Positions 10,352-20,127 of a stretch of DNA of 20,127 bases are shown in pieces; the stretch's first letter is position 1, and every line of letters starts with the position of its first letter. The translations under genes and the position numbers were made by a program. The notes below the pieces were generated by a model. That model was not told the DNA's origin. It searched no databases and worked only from the letters and a program-made list of their open reading frames with translations. Origin of the DNA: Hyphochytrium catenoides (Eukaryota; Sar; Hyphochytriomycetes; Hyphochytriales; Hyphochytriaceae); NCBI GenBank assembly GCA_900088475.1, contig FLMG01004188.1, positions 1 to 20,127 of the forward strand, in the 5' to 3' direction.

Positions 10352-12440
10352 TGGGACTGTCTCTTCTTGTCTGAAAGCCGTCAGTGCAGTTGTCCTTTGC
10401 GCTAATGCTTCAACTACTAACCTCGCCGCTTGCCGATATTCGAAGAAAAGAGAAAGTGGTTGGTCTTCCCTGATTTTCTGAGCTTCATGTTAAGAAGGAA
10501 GGTAGTAGGAAGTGAAGAAGTGGGGCTTTTCTTAAGCAGACACTGGTTTGCTTTTCTATGGTCCATTTATCTCAATCATGGTGCTTGGCAACGAGATAGA
10601 GTCACAGCGATGTGTCAGCTAGGAGATAACCCAATGGCAAGTGGGCTGTTAGGACAGCAAACTGGCTGAGCCCCAGTGTACCACTCATCATAAATGGTAG
10701 CCGGGTGCCTAGCGGGATCATCAGGGGTGATGCATGAATGGAGTCACCTCTTACCAAAAGTTCGTTATAGCGTTGAACAAGACTCAGTTCGCTGAGACGA
10801 ACCACCACTTCCATCCGATTGTGATCCTTCACTGCTCACGGCGATCTAGTCTCGCACTTGATAGAAAGGCAGCCCCAGCACTAGTTTTCACCTGGTGAAC
10901 TCTGTGTTAGTTAGCGGTTACTCTCATATGTGTAATCGACCTCAAAGCTCTTGCCAGTCAGCTGTTACGTTACAATCGCAGCAGCACTCTCAAAATAGAT
11001 CCTTCGGTTTTTCCTATCATTGTGGAAGAGGAGACGAATGAAGGAAAGGACGAGGAGTTCAAGCCACATTGCCTTGTATTTGGAAAGGCGTTGTTGCGAC
11101 TACAGCTCCCAGAGCTCAAAAGGAGTCTCCTCTGCTGCATGATGGGGGAGCTGCTGAAGGTAGTCTGAGTCGTCTGGTCCTTCTCTTCTACGTTCATTGA
11201 TAAATGACTCTCGCGATGAACTAGTCGGCTCATGCTCATTCATTGTACCTCTCTACTGAGTTAATAATACTACGAGGAGTACCTTTTTCTCTTCCTCTGA
11301 CTTCTATGTAGAACTACGATGGCGGTTATGTCCGTAAGTCCTTAGCAGGTGCCTATCTGACCGCACCTTCATCCGGCAAGCATCCAATCTCCACCGGGCT
11401 GCGGTTTCGACCCGACCAAGTGACCGTAGAAAGCACACGAAGAAAGAGCTGTACCGTATGTGGCTGTGGAGACTGGAGACAGGGCCAAGTTCCTAAGCGG
11501 CTTGGGCAGGATCGTCAGATGGATGAACAGTATAACGGTAAAACGGTAGTGGCCTTTGCCCTCGTAGTAACTCACTCGTACTATTATTAGTTAGCGGCTA
11601 TTGCTTCTTAGCTTGCAGTCTTATCTTTTGCTGTCCCTGCCACGCTCTCGACACGGTTATTTTGGGATTGCGCATATTACTGTTACCTTAGGGTACCCTT
11701 CCCCTTCTTCAGGCATCCTGACTGCTGAAGTCCTCCTTGTCCTTATCCTAATCCTAACCCTCTGATGACTAGCTTATTATGCCATGGAACCTACACCTAC
11801 TCTCGAGAACATCCTCCAGCTATTCTATTGCTATTGGCGAAAAGGTCAAGAGGAAAGGTCCCGACCGGGCACTATTATTGATAGCGAAGTTTGATAACAA
11901 TCCCTCTCTAATATGCTATAAACTCCCAACTACTACCTACTACTAGAAGAAGAAGAAGAAGAAAGCCACAAGAAGAGCTACAAAAAGTCGTGGCCACTTC
12001 ACCAACAACTCTCTCTCCCCTTCATTACATTATCAGAGAAGGAAATATTATCATATTAGCTGAACTCCCTACTCAGCAGTAACAATAAGAGAGAAGGGAG
12101 GGTGAAGGGGAGACCGAGCACCAAAGATTATCATCACTCTCGGCGGCAGCAAGCAAGGAAGAGAAGAAAGGGTCCAAGAGGAATAAATACGTATCAGAGT
12201 CTGATGAACTATTATCGTGCTTTCTTAGTTTTATTAGTGAAATGGATGATGTGGAAGGAGACTCTGGTATGAAGGTGTAAGCCACGTTAGAGGAGACCAT
12301 TGCCCATTTGCTGAGAATCATCAAGTGAAGAAGAACAATCACAAATTGAAGGTTCGTCGCCAGCTAGCCACTGAACAGAAAGAGTCAATAGGAGGAGGCA
12401 AGAAAAGAATGATAGTAAAAGGTACGTAGAACGGCGTTGT
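10352..12440. other. Gene-poor stretch, no supported gene
   Basis: This includes the upstream region of the 969-aa gene. A possible 51-base leader intron (donor GTTAGT at 10421, acceptor TTTCAG ending at 10371 on the minus strand) is visible but very short. Small frames at 10970-11239 and 12073-12342 on the minus strand carry no domain. Simple features are a degenerate telomere-like CCTTATCCTAATCCTAACCCT at 11741-11761 and an (AGA)6 run at 11945-11963. Confidence 0.5.
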
Positions 12441-12505
12441 CGGCAGTTAAAATTGTGCGAAAATGCGGATTTCTGGCGTTCCTTGCACCCTAAATTCGGG
12501 AGCTA

Positions 12506-12578
12506 CCGCCGCTCACGCGGCGGCGGAGGATCAATCTCACCTCCAGAACAGAGGGGATGTCCCACCAAAAATGGGACA
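12506..12578. repeat. Two adjacent hairpins (GC-rich stem-loop and GTCCCA/TGGGAC stem-loop)
   Basis: The first is CCGCCGC (12506-12512), a 4-base loop, then GCGGCGG (12517-12523). The second is TGTCCCA (12558-12564), a 7-base loop rich in A, then TGGGACA (12572-12578). Both stems are perfect 7-bp pairings and lie 35 bases apart in otherwise plain intergenic DNA, inside a locally open plus frame (12453-12815, no ATG start). They could belong to a structured RNA, a dispersed repeat or a gene end. The sequence does not say which. Confidence 0.6.
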
Positions 12579-12829
12579 ATTGGAAGAAATTATGCTATTT
12601 TCGTTGATTCTTACACGGACGGCCTCCTAGTTCTATCGGTTTTGATTGTTTGTCTACGTCGTTGCGGCTCCAGCAACAACGACCGACCCTCGGATTGGAC
12701 GACCAGCAAGGAGGAAGACGACTCGAACGCCCAGTCTTGGAAGCCATACTGTCAGCACCACGATGAGACATGCGACAAAGCAAGCTTTCTAAAACGTTCT
12801 TGTTCTTCCTATTGACGACATAAAGGTAA

Positions 12830-14812
12830 TAGAGTACGGAGTCCTAAGTGCTCGCGGCTCTCTAAAGCGTAAATAGATTATAATCAAGGAAGACAATTGG
12901 GAAATGTGCAAGGTCTAAGACGACGTGACCTCTTAGAACTTGTCAGCCCCCGATCATGTAGCTCAACTTGCAGATGAACTACCCGGACGCGGGATGCTGT
13001 ATACTCAGTAAGTTCTAGGCATGTAAGCGGGCGATCTAGAAAGATGGTGCCCTCTCTCGAGTGACAGTGACATCGAGGTTTTATAACGGTAGAAGAATGT
13101 GTAATGTCATCATCCTATCTTCCGCCAGGGTGGTTACCTCGCTATTTATTATTATTAGTAATGTGAACTGAAGAAATAGGGCTGTGGATGTTCCGACTCC
13201 GGTTCCTTCAACGCTGAGCAAGTGGTGCTGCTAGAGCCATGTTCCGTTATATCAAGCACGGCAGCTACGCTCCTCTTCGATGATAGAAGGACTTCGACCG
13301 TCCCCGCTCTTCGAAGGCATAGTGAGGAATGTTGACACGAAAGGACCGCACGACGGCAGCAGGAGAGGCATGATACTATGCTTGACTACCGAGATATTCT
13401 TATCCCTAGTCGAATGCCTTCTGCTTCCGAACAAAATAACAGATGTCAGCCCGAAAGAAGGTGCTTTAATGACTGGCTCAGAGACAAGATCTCTGCAAGT
13501 AACGAAACGAACAAACGTTAGTGGAGAAAGTACTCTATGAACGGCCCATGGGCGTTTCTCCTTGGTCGTTCTCCGCTTTTCGTGGTTTACAATAGAAAGG
13601 CAGGCTTGAGGGCAGGTGAGGCCCTACGACACAAGGTAGCAGAAGCGCCTCTCAACAGTCCTCGTGCGACTAAGAAAGAAACAATCTCACGTAGTGTTAG
13701 AATGGTCACTCTCATAAAAAGTCACTCTCGCTGGTTGGAGAGTTGCCTTTAATCCTCATCAACAGCTACCATACTCCTTGTCACAAAACCTGCCTATCAT
13801 ACTCCAGTCTTGACGGAGGATGCACAGATCCTGAGCAGTCTTATCAGCCCTAGAGGAAGGAGCTAAGGTCAAGTGCGGGATCTCAGTTCTCAAGAAAGTA
13901 GATCAGCAAATTAATGGATCAATGTTGGCTTTAGAGCCTGCTGTCACCCTTCATCAGCAAGACCCACTGTCATGATCAAAAATGGAGACCTCTCAGGCCA
14001 TTATCTTGTCCCACAAGGATCAGCAGATAACGTAATAAAGTTGAAAGGGCTCCATAATCCTGGTACTTTCTTCTCGCAGACCCCTTCGTCTTCCTGGACT
14101 GTCTCTGGATAGTTTCTTCCCGTGACGAAGATTTTATTTATAGACCATTCTGCTCAAAAGAAACGAACGGATTGAGAGGGAACGAGTAGCGGTTGCCACT
14201 CTCTGCTCTATACAAAGAAGCATCCAGGTCAGTGCGATTTCTAGACTACTGCGGCTGTTGCTGCTGCTGTTAGGTTTAGTCTCAAGGCAATGTAATCGTG
14301 GAGAAATGCCGAAACCCCTGAGTGTGATCGCTGCGTCTATTTGTTCCTCCGAGCTAGGGCAGCTGTAGATTGGCTTTCTCAGTGCAAGGCACCACCAACA
14401 AGCGGTTGGCTCTTCGTCGCTTTTCTCTCCCCGCCATCCTTATCGAGCTAGCAGCTATTTTCTGTCACGACTCCAATCATCATCATCACCACTGCCTTAC
14501 CTGGGTGGATCAAGCGGAACAAGCCTGACCTAGCCTGACCTTGGGTTGACAGAGATACTAGAATCGTTTCAAATGACTTCACTCTCCATTTTCCTCGTAG
14601 ACGTCCTCTTTCTTCGCGTGTCTGGAGGCGGTCTCCCCTTGGAAAAGTTCCCTTAGCTTGACTGCAAGCGAACCGGACCGCTCAGCGACTCACCAGGAGG
14701 GTTGCGTGTCATTCCAAGAATCTCGAGCACTACCATCTAGAGGCAGCTTCTCTTGTTCCCTAGGACATACGGGCGCATCCGCCTCAATTCCTCTTGTAAC
14801 CAGTGTGGAGCT
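12830..14812. other. Intergenic region and 5' leader of the 7TM-RGS gene
   Basis: No supported gene. Plus frames with ATG starts at 13280 (86 aa) and 13537 (71 aa) have no recognisable domain. Near the right end, a 27-codon upstream reading frame at 14573-14656 precedes the receptor start, and a strong acceptor-like site (CTTCTCTTGTTCCCTAG, ending at 14763) suggests a possible leader intron whose donor I cannot place. Confidence 0.45.
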
Positions 14813-16602
14813 ATGGCGGACTTCATTGGTGCAGACTCTGGGGACACGTCATCGTCACCCTACGGCGCGGCTGTCTATGTGAACGGAAGTGGAACCTGGC
14901 AAGGCCAAGTATCCAAAGCCTTTGTGTATATCCTCTTTATCATCCTTCCACTCATCAGTCTGGGGCTGTGGAGGCAGAGGCACATCTTTCCCCTGAACTC
15001 CACTCCCAGCTTTCTGCTGATCGCGACACAGATCGGCGCAACTTTCTACATCTTGTCACTCTTCCAATCAATGATAGCTCCATCGATGCCTTGCGGACTG
15101 CATATTATCATCTCTTGGGCAGAAATATTCCCTTATCTTCCAGGGTCGCTCCTACAGCTGTGGTATCAGTGGTTCGTCTTCCAAGTCCAGCAGAGTAAAT
15201 GCAGAGGGAAGCGAGACTTCTTCGTCCGACACGCAAACTTGACATCCCAGAGCTTCTTGATCAAAGTATTCGCTGGCTTTGGAGTCGTTACCTGCATTTT
15301 GCCTGTGATCCAGTTAGCGTCTCGAAGTGCGGATGTGCTTGCCTCGCCCATGACCAGTGCCGAGTGCCTCGCATACACATCCGAAGGAGAGGTCAGTAGT
15401 GTCTCGCTCTTATCGAGGAGTAATTAGTCCCATCCAGTCCTTCGTTGGACTCGACAACCCCTTGACGTACTCCATTTGTTATTGTTTCTTGCCAACATTG
15501 ATCACCTGTCAGCGTCAGTCCTCACTCGTGTTTGCTGCTTGTCAAGAGATAAGGTTAACGCTACTTCCTCTGTTCTCACTCTGCTCCTTTGATTATAATC
15601 GTCTACAATTCTCAAGCTTAGTTCAAGACGTCTAACCTTATCCCTGTCTTGCAGAAAATTGTCAGCAGTATGCTTTGGTACCCACTCCTTATTGCCAACG
15701 TTTGCTTTGCTTTCTTGATGCGAAGCGTGAAAGACGCCTTCAACCTTGGAGAGAACTGGATGAAGATTATCTTTTTCCTATCGATTGGGACGCCACCAAA
15801 GGCCGTAGCGTCCGTCGCTAATGGACTGCAAGATGAGGTGAAAGTGAACTGCTACTTTATGGGGCAACTTGCGTTCGCTGTCTCAACGGTCTCATACATT
15901 TGGTTCGCATCTATCGTTCCGTTGGGAATGACGCTCAACAACCAGAAGAAGAAGGCTTCTGCTGCTGTGTCTCATAACATGTCCTCACGATCATCCAAGC
16001 GGCATTCCATTAACGACTTCCGACAAGTTACAACGACTGCTGAACTGCGCCGGCTTTTACAATCTAAGGAACTGATGGCAGCGTTGAAAGCGTACTTGGT
16101 GAAGGAATTCTGTGTCGAGAATATCCTTTACCTTGAGTCTTTGGATCGACTGAGGGCTGCCGGCAGAGTGGATTCAATTGCTAGGCTGTCCCCGTCACAA
16201 CCTCCTCAAGCCAGCAAAGCACAACTGTTGCAAGAGCTGGTGGCTGACTTCATCAAAGTGGGAGCTCCGTACGAGGTAAACATACAGGCGGATCTCAGAA
16301 AGAGAGTCCTGGAGGCAGCAGAACACCTAGCTAAGGCTTCAACAGAGCAAGGTGTAGATGCGACTATGAAAGAGCAGCTTTACGAAGAGGCCTTCGCATG
16401 CTTGGTGAAGGCTGAGGACGAGGTACTGAAGATGATACTGAACCCGTACAACAGGTTTGCGATGGCTGGGGGTGCTATGGGTTATGGCACTTTGAATAGA
16501 TTGACGATGGGTGCGACGAAGGACGGTGATGATGATAAAGCTGCATCGCAACCGGGCATTCTGGACTCATTGAAGTCAGCCGTGCATCCGTCAGTCCAGT
16601 GA
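14813..16602 (+). CDS. Seven-transmembrane protein with C-terminal RGS domain (7TM-RGS)
   Basis: A receptor-like membrane protein joined to a GTPase-activating domain for G-alpha. Exons 14813-15391 and 15655-16602 give 508 aa. The ATG has G at -3 and G at +4, and an in-frame TAG lies upstream at 14738 with no other ATG between. Membrane segments fall at about 36-53, 66-86, 95-125, 148-169, 200-215, 229-250 and 259-286. C94 at the top of TM3 and C185 in the second outer loop match the disulfide pair typical of GPCRs. N24 is a sequon in the short outer N-terminus. A basic linker (about 290-310) leads to the RGS domain at about 315-463. It shows the helix with EFCVENILYL (E348, N349) and EVNI with N402 at the known G-alpha-contact positions, and a final MILNPYNRF. 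There, N456 sits where RGS4 has a contact aspartate, so activity may be altered (inference). Similar architecture is known from plant AtRGS1 and fungal GprK-type proteins. TM6 is the least convincing helix. Confidence 0.9.
15392..15654 (+). other. Intron of the 7TM-RGS gene
   Basis: A 263-base GT-AG intron with donor GTCAGT and acceptor TTGCAG, phase 0, lying in the second outer loop between TM4 and TM5. Without removal the frame stops at 15427 before TM5. With removal the protein regains TM5-TM7 and the RGS domain. The donor is a non-consensus GTCAGT, so a few bases' shift is possible, but this choice joins the two frames exactly. Confidence 0.85.
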
Positions 16603-18261
16603 ACTTAATGATAATGCAACGCTTGAACCATCTTTTACATTGACTGACCAAAGAGAGAGCAAAGACATCGTTTTTTTATCTTTCTGTCTGCAGATTGCTA
16701 CTTTCTCGTCCTATGCGGCACATCATCATGAGTCCCGGCTAAGCCCTACTATATGACAGCCGTCTGTTAATATAGCGTGACAGCCAATATGCCTTCAGCG
16801 GGACTGATCGAGCTCTGCCACGTGTGAACTATTTCTTCGGCTTCCCCCACCAAGCATACCACCATGATCAAGGTAGAGAAAAGTAACTCTAGCAACGATG
16901 TTGGAGGAGCGGAGACCTCATATCAATAATCTTTCTCATCATTTACTGTCCTTCAGTTCTGGTGGTTTGCCATTGATGAGGTGTGGATGACAGAATGCAT
17001 GCTGTGCCCAAGGAAAGGAATGGCTTCGATCGATGTTGCTGTTGTCCCTACTTCCCCCGTTCAATGATGACATTAATAGTGGCGACCCCACGGCCCGTCA
17101 TGGTTAATGTCTTTTCAAAGAAGAGAGTCTTCATATGGAGGAACAAAGTGTTAATCCCCCGTAAGGTGTCACTGCAAGGTAGTATCAGGCTGAATGCAGC
17201 ATTATTGTCGGTTCCTGGTTGTTGGTTGATGGACTCGAAATCCTCGATAGAAGAAGAGAAGAGAGTCTCTTCAGTTTGTTGAGGTTGGTCTTCTTCTATC
17301 GCCTGACTGTTCGGTCATAGCCTTGAGTTGGATGCTCCAGCAGGTTCTTCCTCAAGCTGAAGATTCACGACTTCCCCCGTAACATCGTATGCGAGCAGGT
17401 AGGAGGGCAATCAGAGGGACAAGGCGGAGAGGAAAGAAAGAAACGAGAGGCATCCAGTCAATCCTCCTCTCTGTACAGAGCGGAGACCAAGTTGTTGACC
17501 AAGAGGACCTCCTACAGTCGTCGGGAATCTAGGAATCACTAAGGAGGCCCTCTTCTTACTATCCACGAGCTATTCAAGAAGAAGATTGTGGCACCCGCGC
17601 GCCTTGCCCAGCACTCCGCAATATCTGGCTTGGAGCGTCCGGATCAGGGGACGTCATTGTCCTAACTCCTGATGAGTACCATGGTGGCACTTGAGAAATT
17701 TAGGGCTGAGCTGGTAGGAATTACTGGGTAGGAAAAGCTCGGAATTAATTGGTCAATGGACTCCGTTCAGTAGCGATGTAAAGCAGAGGTCAAAGCCCCG
17801 TTTGTTAATACGTCATAACACTCATTGCTGCTAAAGAAGATGAGAGAGCGACAAGGTGATGATCAGGAAAAAGAAGAGCTTTGGATGGTGGGAAAGAAGG
17901 CGTCAGCGTGCTTGCTAGTGGTGGACTGTACTTCTGTAGAAATACAGATCCGTGAGGTTGTGCTCAACAGAGTCCAACAACCAGCACCCCGATCTCTGAA
18001 GTCAACAAGAGCAAGTGCTGGTCTCCCAGAACATGCAGCCGGAGGAGCGACAGGCACCATTGGTCTTCCCGCTTCTTCTCTATCATCAAAGAGAAGAACC
18101 CTTATTTATTTTAAAAAAAAAAAGAAGTCTCTGCTGACGAAGAAGCAAACTACTGCTGAGTGGTAACTTGATGATGCTTCTTCTCTAATCATTCGCCTTT
18201 TCCTAGCTGACGCCACATTTACGAGTACTTAGTAGTAGGGAGGAACACCAGCAGCAGGACC
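16603..18261. other. Intergenic region between two plus-strand genes
   Basis: About 1.66 kb without a supported gene. A T-rich tract followed by CAG (16671-16693) just after the receptor stop looks like a splice acceptor and could reflect a 3' UTR intron. Open frames at 16983-17282 and 17825-18166 (plus) and 17863-18060 (minus) show no domain. A run of 11 adenines lies at 18113-18123, next to a TTATTTATTTT stretch about 150 bases upstream of the next gene. Confidence 0.5.
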
Positions 18262-19122
18262 ATGTTTCGCAGAAGTGATGGTATGCGCCTTCTACTCGCG
18301 TTGTCTTGGTGGCTTATCCATATGGGTGAACACATCGGCGATGCCACCGGAGACCCGTCCCTCTATTATTTTTGCCATAATCTTAAGGAGGTTTGGGGCT
18401 CGGGAGGAGACCGCCTTCACCTGGCCGTACGTCGAGAACCCACCGCGCTCTTCCTCAAAGACCCAGCAAAGTATAGCGATCGTACGCCCGCCTGCTGTGC
18501 AGAAGAACTGCTACGCTTGAATGGAGCGGCGGAATTTACCTGCTGTGTGACGAAGGAGAAGCAATATTTTGTCTCTTCAGCTAACGCTGCAGCCTGTCCG
18601 ACGTATAGCGAAGTGCCGATCTTCTTTAAATATGGCACTCCGGAGAAGTCCTGGTACATTCCTCCCTCATGGCAAGGATTCTACAAGCCTCCACCTGGGA
18701 GCCATATCCTATCATCTCCTCCTAATAATAGCCCAGTGGGTACATCGCCAGCGCCGCCGTTGACCGCCATAACGCCAACCACAGCCATAGGCCCAGCTTC
18801 CTCCCAGCCATCCCTTGCAGTGACGAGCCGGACGCCGTTGATGACAGCGCCAGAGGTCGAAAGAACAAGTGCAAGTCCGACCACCTCAAAGTCCCCACCA
18901 AAAGAAGAGTCAACAACAGGACCACCTACAACGGTGACTACAACGTCTCCTCTTTTGCCAACGACGGAGGGTGTGGCCAATGAACCGACCACGGCCGAAC
19001 TATTGACAGCAGCAGCGCCATCATCACTGGCGGATGCCGCCTCCTCCTCATCGGCAAAAGCCTATGTTGCTCCTATGATAGTCGTCATGGTGTTGACTTG
19101 TCTTTTTGCCCTCTTCTCATGA
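18262..19122 (+). CDS. Secreted cysteine-containing, mucin-like protein, probably GPI-anchored
   Basis: A 286-aa single-exon protein that I cannot place in a named family. The ATG has A at -3; Met8 is an alternative start directly before the hydrophobic core. The N-terminal segment 8-27 (MRLLLALSWWLI...) looks like a signal peptide. A compact ectodomain at about 30-140 carries six cysteines as C38, C78-C79, C94-C95, C102 (C-CC-CC-C). Residues about 141-255 are dominated by Ser, Thr, Pro and Ala, expected of an O-glycosylated stalk. A small-residue stretch (about 255-263) precedes a terminal hydrophobic segment (268-286) that ends the protein with no cytosolic tail. This is the form of a GPI-attachment signal, although a simple tail anchor is the alternative. 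The likely place is the cell surface or wall. The paired cysteines recall small cysteine-rich surface proteins such as hydrophobins, but the count (six, not eight) and spacing do not match those, so no such claim is made. Confidence 0.8.
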   Translation: MFRRSDGMRLLLALSWWLIHMGEHIGDATGDPSLYYFCHNLKEVWGSGGDRLHLAVRREPTALFLKDPAKYSDRTPACCAEELLRLNGAAEFTCCVTKEKQYFVSSANAAACPTYSEVPIFFKYGTPEKSWYIPPSWQGFYKPPPGSHILSSPPNNSPVGTSPAPPLTAITPTTAIGPASSQPSLAVTSRTPLMTAPEVERTSASPTTSKSPPKEESTTGPPTTVTTTSPLLPTTEGVANEPTTAELLTAAAPSSLADAASSSSAKAYVAPMIVVMVLTCLFALFS

Positions 19123-19392
19123 TGCGGTTTGACAGTTATGGACTGCCCTAAAGATGGTGGTGACGAGTGGCAAGTTGCTTGGAAGCTCTTCCTTCTTGTT
19201 TGTGGGTTTGCAAGTAGCAGGATGGGATGAATGAAGATTCTGAACGAGGTGTACCTAGTAGGTCAGCAATCGCCGCTAGTAAAAGTAATAAGCCACCAAC
19301 AAGGTCCTTGCTGAACAGGAAGGACAAAGAGTTGGGAAGGTGCCTAGTAAACGAGCCTGGCAGTTAGACGCACCCTCCATCAGTCTTGAAAA

Positions 19393-19910
19393 TCAGAAGT
19401 GGTAGGCAAGAAGTTGTTTAGAGTCTGAAGGATAACCTCCGCGCTCATGGCTCTTGCCTGCACCGGCCACCAGCAGAGCACCACGTATCCCTTAATTAGT
19501 CTCCTCCTCCGTATTGATAAGTGTGAAGAGTTATGACGATATGTGGTGGTTGGTACCATGAGCACTTTATCCTTAGCTGGAAACGTGCTGGCACCTGAAA
19601 ATCTTGTCGCATCTTCCGATGCTGCTGGCAAGAGTATAAGCACTAACTTCTGGGAGGTTTGCCGAAGAGCTCGCCCCAGTCTATACAGACACTGGTCGGC
19701 TGATTTATTCAAGAGTGCCTTATCTATTGTTGGATAATACTCGAAGGCGGGCAGATGGATGTCTTCCTTGACTTTAAAATGTAGTGCGACTGCTTCGCTG
19801 CCCGCTCTTTGCGTACCTGAATGAAGATGCAGGAAGAGATGCAGAGCGCAGCGCCCACATGATGGTTTCCTGTCACTTTCGTCCTTCTTGGCTTTCAAGC
19901 CTCGCGACAC
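19393..19910 (-). CDS. Weak candidate gene fragment, possibly spliced
   Basis: A minus-strand frame is open from 19910 to 19380 but has no usable ATG near its start, so any gene would need upstream exons, perhaps beyond the donor-like GGTAAGTG near 19914. Inside it, a candidate phase-1 intron at 19594-19491 (donor CAG|GTGCCA, acceptor ATTAAG) would switch to a second frame that reads GALLVAGAGKSHERGGYPSD and ends at a TGA at 19395-19393. The joined codon is clean, and this second frame looks more protein-like than the unspliced continuation, but a branch-like ACTAAT sits very close to the acceptor. No family is recognised. The region could equally be non-coding. A plus-strand frame from ATG 19558 to 19737 (59 aa) overlaps it. 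Confidence 0.22.
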
Positions 19911-20082
19911 TTACCCACATGTTTGACTACTCTGCAGACCGTGCGTCCTGTTGTTCATGCTGAGTTACCTCTATTTATTCTTATGTCCTCCTCCTTTCCT
20001 AATGTTGCGGCTCCATCTCATGCACAAACCTAGGCACTCCCATAGGAATGTACAAGCTCCATAAGCCAACCATACATCTCGA

Positions 20083-20126
20083 TCCGATCAACATCATGCT
20101 AGCCGACTCCGATCAACATGCTAGCC
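20083..20126 (+). repeat. Imperfect tandem repeat at the right edge
   Basis: Two copies of a ~22-base unit: TCCGATCAACATCATGCTAGCC (20083-20104) and TCCGATCAACATGCTAGCC (20108-20126, lacking one CAT). The period is about 25 bases. The window ends one base after the second copy, so the array may continue. Confidence 0.85.
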
Positions 20127-20127
20127 A

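Noticed and set aside
10371-10421. Leader intron of the 969-aa gene (GTTAGT...TTTCAG)
   Set aside because: It would be only 51 bases, far shorter than the other introns here, and nothing in the coding sequence requires it.
11390-11420. TTTCGAC/GGTCGAAAC resembling a tRNA T-loop
   Set aside because: The flanking bases do not form a 5-bp T stem and no A-box or acceptor stem is found on either strand.
11741-11761. Telomere-like CCTTATCCTAATCCTAACCCT
   Set aside because: Only about three degenerate units in the middle of the window; no array and no sign of a chromosome end.
13280-13752. Two adjacent plus-strand ATG frames of 86 and 71 aa
   Set aside because: No domain, signal peptide or membrane segment; their lengths are expected by chance at this base composition.
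18113-18123. Poly-A run as a retrotransposon tail
   Set aside because: Only 11 adenines, with no target-site duplication, reverse-transcriptase frame or retroposed gene upstream.
1-20127. CRISPR array, bacterial operon or phage/plasmid module
   Set aside because: No regularly spaced repeats, Shine-Dalgarno sites or prokaryotic gene packing; introns and gene content are eukaryotic.

Overview
The window is nuclear DNA from a eukaryotic microbe. Two genes are interrupted by GT-AG introns of 175-462 bases that restore conserved reading frames exactly. Genes are widely spaced, and intergenic and intronic DNA is rich in CT/GA low-complexity sequence. There are no operons or ribosome-binding sites. 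The products (an NRAMP metal transporter, a seven-transmembrane receptor fused to an RGS domain, a mucin-like surface protein, a large orphan membrane protein) suit a fungus-like, stramenopile or other protist lineage. The sequence alone does not decide which, and I do not name a species.

Layout. 1-914: no supported gene. 915-4748 (minus): a seven-exon NRAMP divalent-metal transporter of 670 aa, whose first intron carries a 100-base uninterrupted pyrimidine tract. 4749-7441: no supported gene. 7442-10351 (minus): one uninterrupted 969-aa frame with one N-terminal membrane segment, a ~600-residue cysteine-containing ectodomain and a C-terminal membrane cluster; I recognise no family. 10352-14812: long gene-poor stretch with two neighbouring hairpins near 12.5 kb. 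14813-16602 (plus): a two-exon, 508-aa 7TM-RGS protein. 16603-18261: no supported gene. 18262-19122 (plus): a 286-aa secreted protein with a C-CC-CC-C ectodomain, a Ser/Thr/Pro-rich stalk and a GPI-signal-like C-terminus. 19123-20127: a weak minus-strand candidate gene, then a short tandem repeat at the right edge.

The genes do not form an evident pathway. All four solid products are predicted membrane or cell-surface proteins. That is a description of the neighbourhood, not evidence that they work together. The entries most worth following are the 969-aa orphan and the 7TM-RGS receptor.
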